Source of the DNA: Desulfobacteraceae bacterium
Lineage (GTDB): Bacteria > Desulfobacterota > DSM-4660 > Desulfatiglandales > Desulfatiglandaceae
DNA: 15,798 nt
Assembly: GCA_020349865.1 (NCBI GenBank)
Contig: CP070700.1
Coordinates: 3,294,801 to 3,310,598 of the forward strand
Reading direction: 5' to 3'
Under the pieces are notes generated by a model, which saw nothing but the letters and a program-made list of their open reading frames with translations, searched no databases and was not told the DNA's origin. Positions within the stretch are counted from its first letter, which is position 1; each line of letters opens with the position of its first letter. Made by a program: the position numbers and the translations under genes. Shown piece by piece: positions 13,893-15,798 of this stretch.

Positions 13893-15071
13893 TTGACATC
13901 TGAGGCTGTTTTAACAGGAGAGCATTTTATCAACGGAGATGAGGCCTGCGCTGAAGGGGCCTTGGCCGCAGGATGCCGATTTTTCGGTGGTTATCCGATC
14001 ACGCCGGCCACAGAGGTTGCAGAGACAATGGCGAGACGACTCCCTTCTATGGGAGGAATCTATATTCAGATGGAAGACGAAATCGCCTCCATTGCGGCGG
14101 TGCTCGGTGCAGCCTGGGGAGGCATGAAGGCTATGACGTCTACCTCAGGGCCGGGTTTCAGCCTGATGATGGAGAACCTTGGTCTTGGGATAATTACTGA
14201 GACTCCCTGCGTCATTGTCAACATTCAGAGAGGCGGGCCGTCAACCGGCCTTCCAACAGTGTGCGGCCAGGGTGATATGATGCAGGCCCGCTGGGGTTCC
14301 CACGGGCATTATGAAATCATTGCCATCAGCCCGAGTTCTCCGCAGGAGATGTTCGATTTCACCGTCAGGGCCTTCAACCTTTCGGAGGCCTTTCGTATTC
14401 CGGTTCTGGTCATGGCCGATGAGGTCGTGGGACATACTGTGGAACGCGTTACCATCCCGCCTGTTGAAGAGATTGAGGTGATCAATCGAAAAAAACCAAA
14501 AGGGCCGCCCGAGACCTATCTTCCCTACAAAACAGATGACTCTCTGGTCCCTGTCCTCCCCGATGCAGGAGATGGGTACAGAATTCACGTTACAGGGCTT
14601 ACTCACGACGAAAGAGGGTATCCCGGGATGGATGCCAAAACACAGGAAAACATGGTGACACGTCTGGTCCAAAAGATCCGGAAGAACAGAAATCAGATCA
14701 TTGATTATGAAGATTACTTTCTGGATGGTGCCGAGATTGTAATCGTGTCCTACGGATCTTCTGTTAGGCCGGCCCTCAGGGCCATGCGCGGCTTGCGTGA
14801 AGACGGGACCAGGGTAGGTCTTTTGAAACTAAACACAGTCTGGCCATTTGCCGAGGACCTGATCAGGGAATTGTCAAAGAAGATTGCGGCCTTTGTGGTG
14901 CCCGAAGTGAATTTAGGTCAGATCGCCCTGGAGGTGGAACGGTGCTCATCCGGCCAGACCCTCACGCACTTGATTCCTCATGCAGGTGGAGGCATTCACA
15001 CCCCACAACAGATCATTGAGGGTATACTGGAGGTCTTGCGAACACTCGGAAGTAAAAGGAAAAAGAGATGA
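13893..15071 (+). CDS. korA: 2-oxoacid:ferredoxin oxidoreductase alpha subunit
   Basis: A 392-residue alpha subunit that, with KorB (and normally KorC), oxidatively decarboxylates a 2-oxoacid, probably 2-oxoglutarate, to the acyl-CoA, or runs reductively. The pyrimidine-binding domain I is marked by NGDEACAEGALAAG, GGYPITPATEVAE, the activating-Glu segment MEDEIASIAAVLGA, and TSTSGPGFSLM. The transketolase-C-like domain II (about residues 275-385) contains VIVSYGSS and VPEVNLGQ. The start is TTG 13893, with GAGGG seven bases upstream. No ATG exists in frame until residue 48, inside the conserved domain. Its stop overlaps korB's start as ATGA. Length is normal for KorA, with no gamma-domain fusion. 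Confidence 0.91.
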   Translation: MTSEAVLTGEHFINGDEACAEGALAAGCRFFGGYPITPATEVAETMARRLPSMGGIYIQMEDEIASIAAVLGAAWGGMKAMTSTSGPGFSLMMENLGLGIITETPCVIVNIQRGGPSTGLPTVCGQGDMMQARWGSHGHYEIIAISPSSPQEMFDFTVRAFNLSEAFRIPVLVMADEVVGHTVERVTIPPVEEIEVINRKKPKGPPETYLPYKTDDSLVPVLPDAGDGYRIHVTGLTHDERGYPGMDAKTQENMVTRLVQKIRKNRNQIIDYEDYFLDGAEIVIVSYGSSVRPALRAMRGLREDGTRVGLLKLNTVWPFAEDLIRELSKKIAAFVVPEVNLGQIALEVERCSSGQTLTHLIPHAGGGIHTPQQIIEGILEVLRTLGSKRKKR

Positions 15072-15798
15072 AACAGAATATCAATGATGGACAGCAGAGG
15101 CATCCCAAGGACGACCTTTTAAGAGGAGACCGCATACCGCATATATGGTGCCCGGGCTGCGGTATAGGTAGCTCTCTTTCAGCCACCATTACCACTTTGC
15201 AAAAAACAGGCATTGATTATGACGAGCTTGCCATTGTTTCGGGCATCGGATGTACAGGCAGGGCGGCCGGATATCTTAACCTTGATTCCTTTCATACCAC
15301 TCACGGGAGAGCCATCCCCTTTGCAACAGGACTGAAATTAGCCAAACCTGGATTGAAAGTCTTCATATTCAGCGGTGATGGAGATCTCTTTTCCATAGGA
15401 GGCAATCACTTTATACATGCGGCCCGAAGGAATATCGATCTCACTGTTATTTGTGTGAACAACATGAATTATGGCATGACCGGAGGGCAGGTCTCGGCCA
15501 ACACCCCCATCGGTGCAAGAACGACTACCAGCCCTTACGGAAATACTGAGGTTCCTTTGAACCTTCCATCCCTGGCCGGAGCCTGCGGGGCCGTGTATGT
15601 GGCCCGTTGGCTTTCCCTGGACGTAAGGCGACTTGCACAATCCATTCATGATGCCCTGATAAAGCCTGGTTTTTCTTTTGTAGAGGTCATCGCTCCATGT
15701 CCTACGGCCTTTGGACGGCGTAATCGTATGGGCAGTTCCCTTGAGATGATTAAACTGTACAATAAAAACAGCGTGATCAGAAACGGCGTGCACCCCGA
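15068..15798 (+). CDS. korB: 2-oxoacid:ferredoxin oxidoreductase beta subunit, TPP-binding (partial, runs off window)
   Basis: The frame opens at ATG 15068, overlapping the korA stop by four bases, and is still open at the window edge after 243 codons. Full KorB has about 270-290 residues, so only a short C-terminal piece is missing. The N-terminal HIWCPGCG (C28, C31) is typical of KorB. The TPP/Mg motif is SGDGDLFSIGG (G103-D106), followed by VNNMNYGMTGGQ (N131-N132 onward). The C-terminal FVEVIAPCPTAFGRRN is also characteristic. The beta subunit carries the thiamine diphosphate where the 2-oxoacid is decarboxylated. A korC (gamma) gene is expected beyond the edge. Confidence 0.93.
   Translation, partial: MKQNINDGQQRHPKDDLLRGDRIPHIWCPGCGIGSSLSATITTLQKTGIDYDELAIVSGIGCTGRAAGYLNLDSFHTTHGRAIPFATGLKLAKPGLKVFIFSGDGDLFSIGGNHFIHAARRNIDLTVICVNNMNYGMTGGQVSANTPIGARTTTSPYGNTEVPLNLPSLAGACGAVYVARWLSLDVRRLAQSIHDALIKPGFSFVEVIAPCPTAFGRRNRMGSSLEMIKLYNKNSVIRNGVHP

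Noticed and set aside
15338..15793. Minus-strand 151-codon ORF at the right edge
   Set aside because: It is antisense to korB, whose TPP-binding motifs are unmistakable on the plus strand.
1..15798. CRISPR array, tRNA or rRNA genes
   Set aside because: I saw no regularly spaced direct repeats, cloverleaf-like segments with a TTCRANY arm, or rRNA signatures.

Overview
The window looks like a chromosomal segment of an anaerobic, probably sulfate-reducing or syntrophic, member of the Desulfobacterota (former Deltaproteobacteria). The evidence is a siroheme-dependent (Ahb) heme pathway, a ferredoxin-linked 2-oxoacid oxidoreductase, a stand-alone molybdopterin oxidoreductase, and short intergenic repeats of kinds I associate with that group. 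Taxonomy is inferred from gene content only.

Left part (1-6700) is a heme-biosynthesis locus. ahbC (56-1252) is separated by about 2.9 kb from a compact hemB - ahbD - siroheme decarboxylase run (4140-6698). The separating block holds a 5'-truncated M20 amidohydrolase (1426-2037), an intact class III aminotransferase (2102-3442), and 700 bp of non-coding DNA. That DNA contains a good sigma70-type promoter, a hairpin, and a possible transposase scrap. Together HemB (porphobilinogen), the siroheme decarboxylase (didecarboxysiroheme), AhbC (Fe-coproporphyrin) and AhbD (heme) supply the first common step and the last steps of the alternative heme route. The intermediate enzymes to siroheme and the second decarboxylase subunit are not in the window.

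Middle part (6695-10675): a small membrane-anchored protein of unknown function runs tail-to-tail into the heme operon and has its own promoter. It is followed by a cytoplasmic MopB-type molybdenum oxidoreductase without partner subunits, then an RNase D-like exonuclease with HRDC domain(s). A 43-codon ORF just upstream of the nuclease overlaps a candidate GTG start by one base.

Right part (10676-15798): a 143-bp MITE-like palindrome lies between the nuclease and a minus-strand pair. That pair is a beta-keto acid cleavage enzyme (BKACE/DUF849) followed by a frameshifted 3-hydroxyisobutyrate-dehydrogenase-like gene. A C-terminal relic of an AEC-type permease and a GC-rich palindromic repeat come next. 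The window ends in a korD-korA-korB operon for a 2-oxoacid:ferredoxin oxidoreductase, with korB cut by the edge.

The main theme is core anaerobic cofactor and energy metabolism interleaved with decaying catabolic genes (three broken genes) and short mobile repeats. I did not find a convincing undescribed multi-gene system. The best leads for something new are the small membrane protein beside the heme operon, the micro-ORF coupled to RNase D, and the orphan MopB enzyme.
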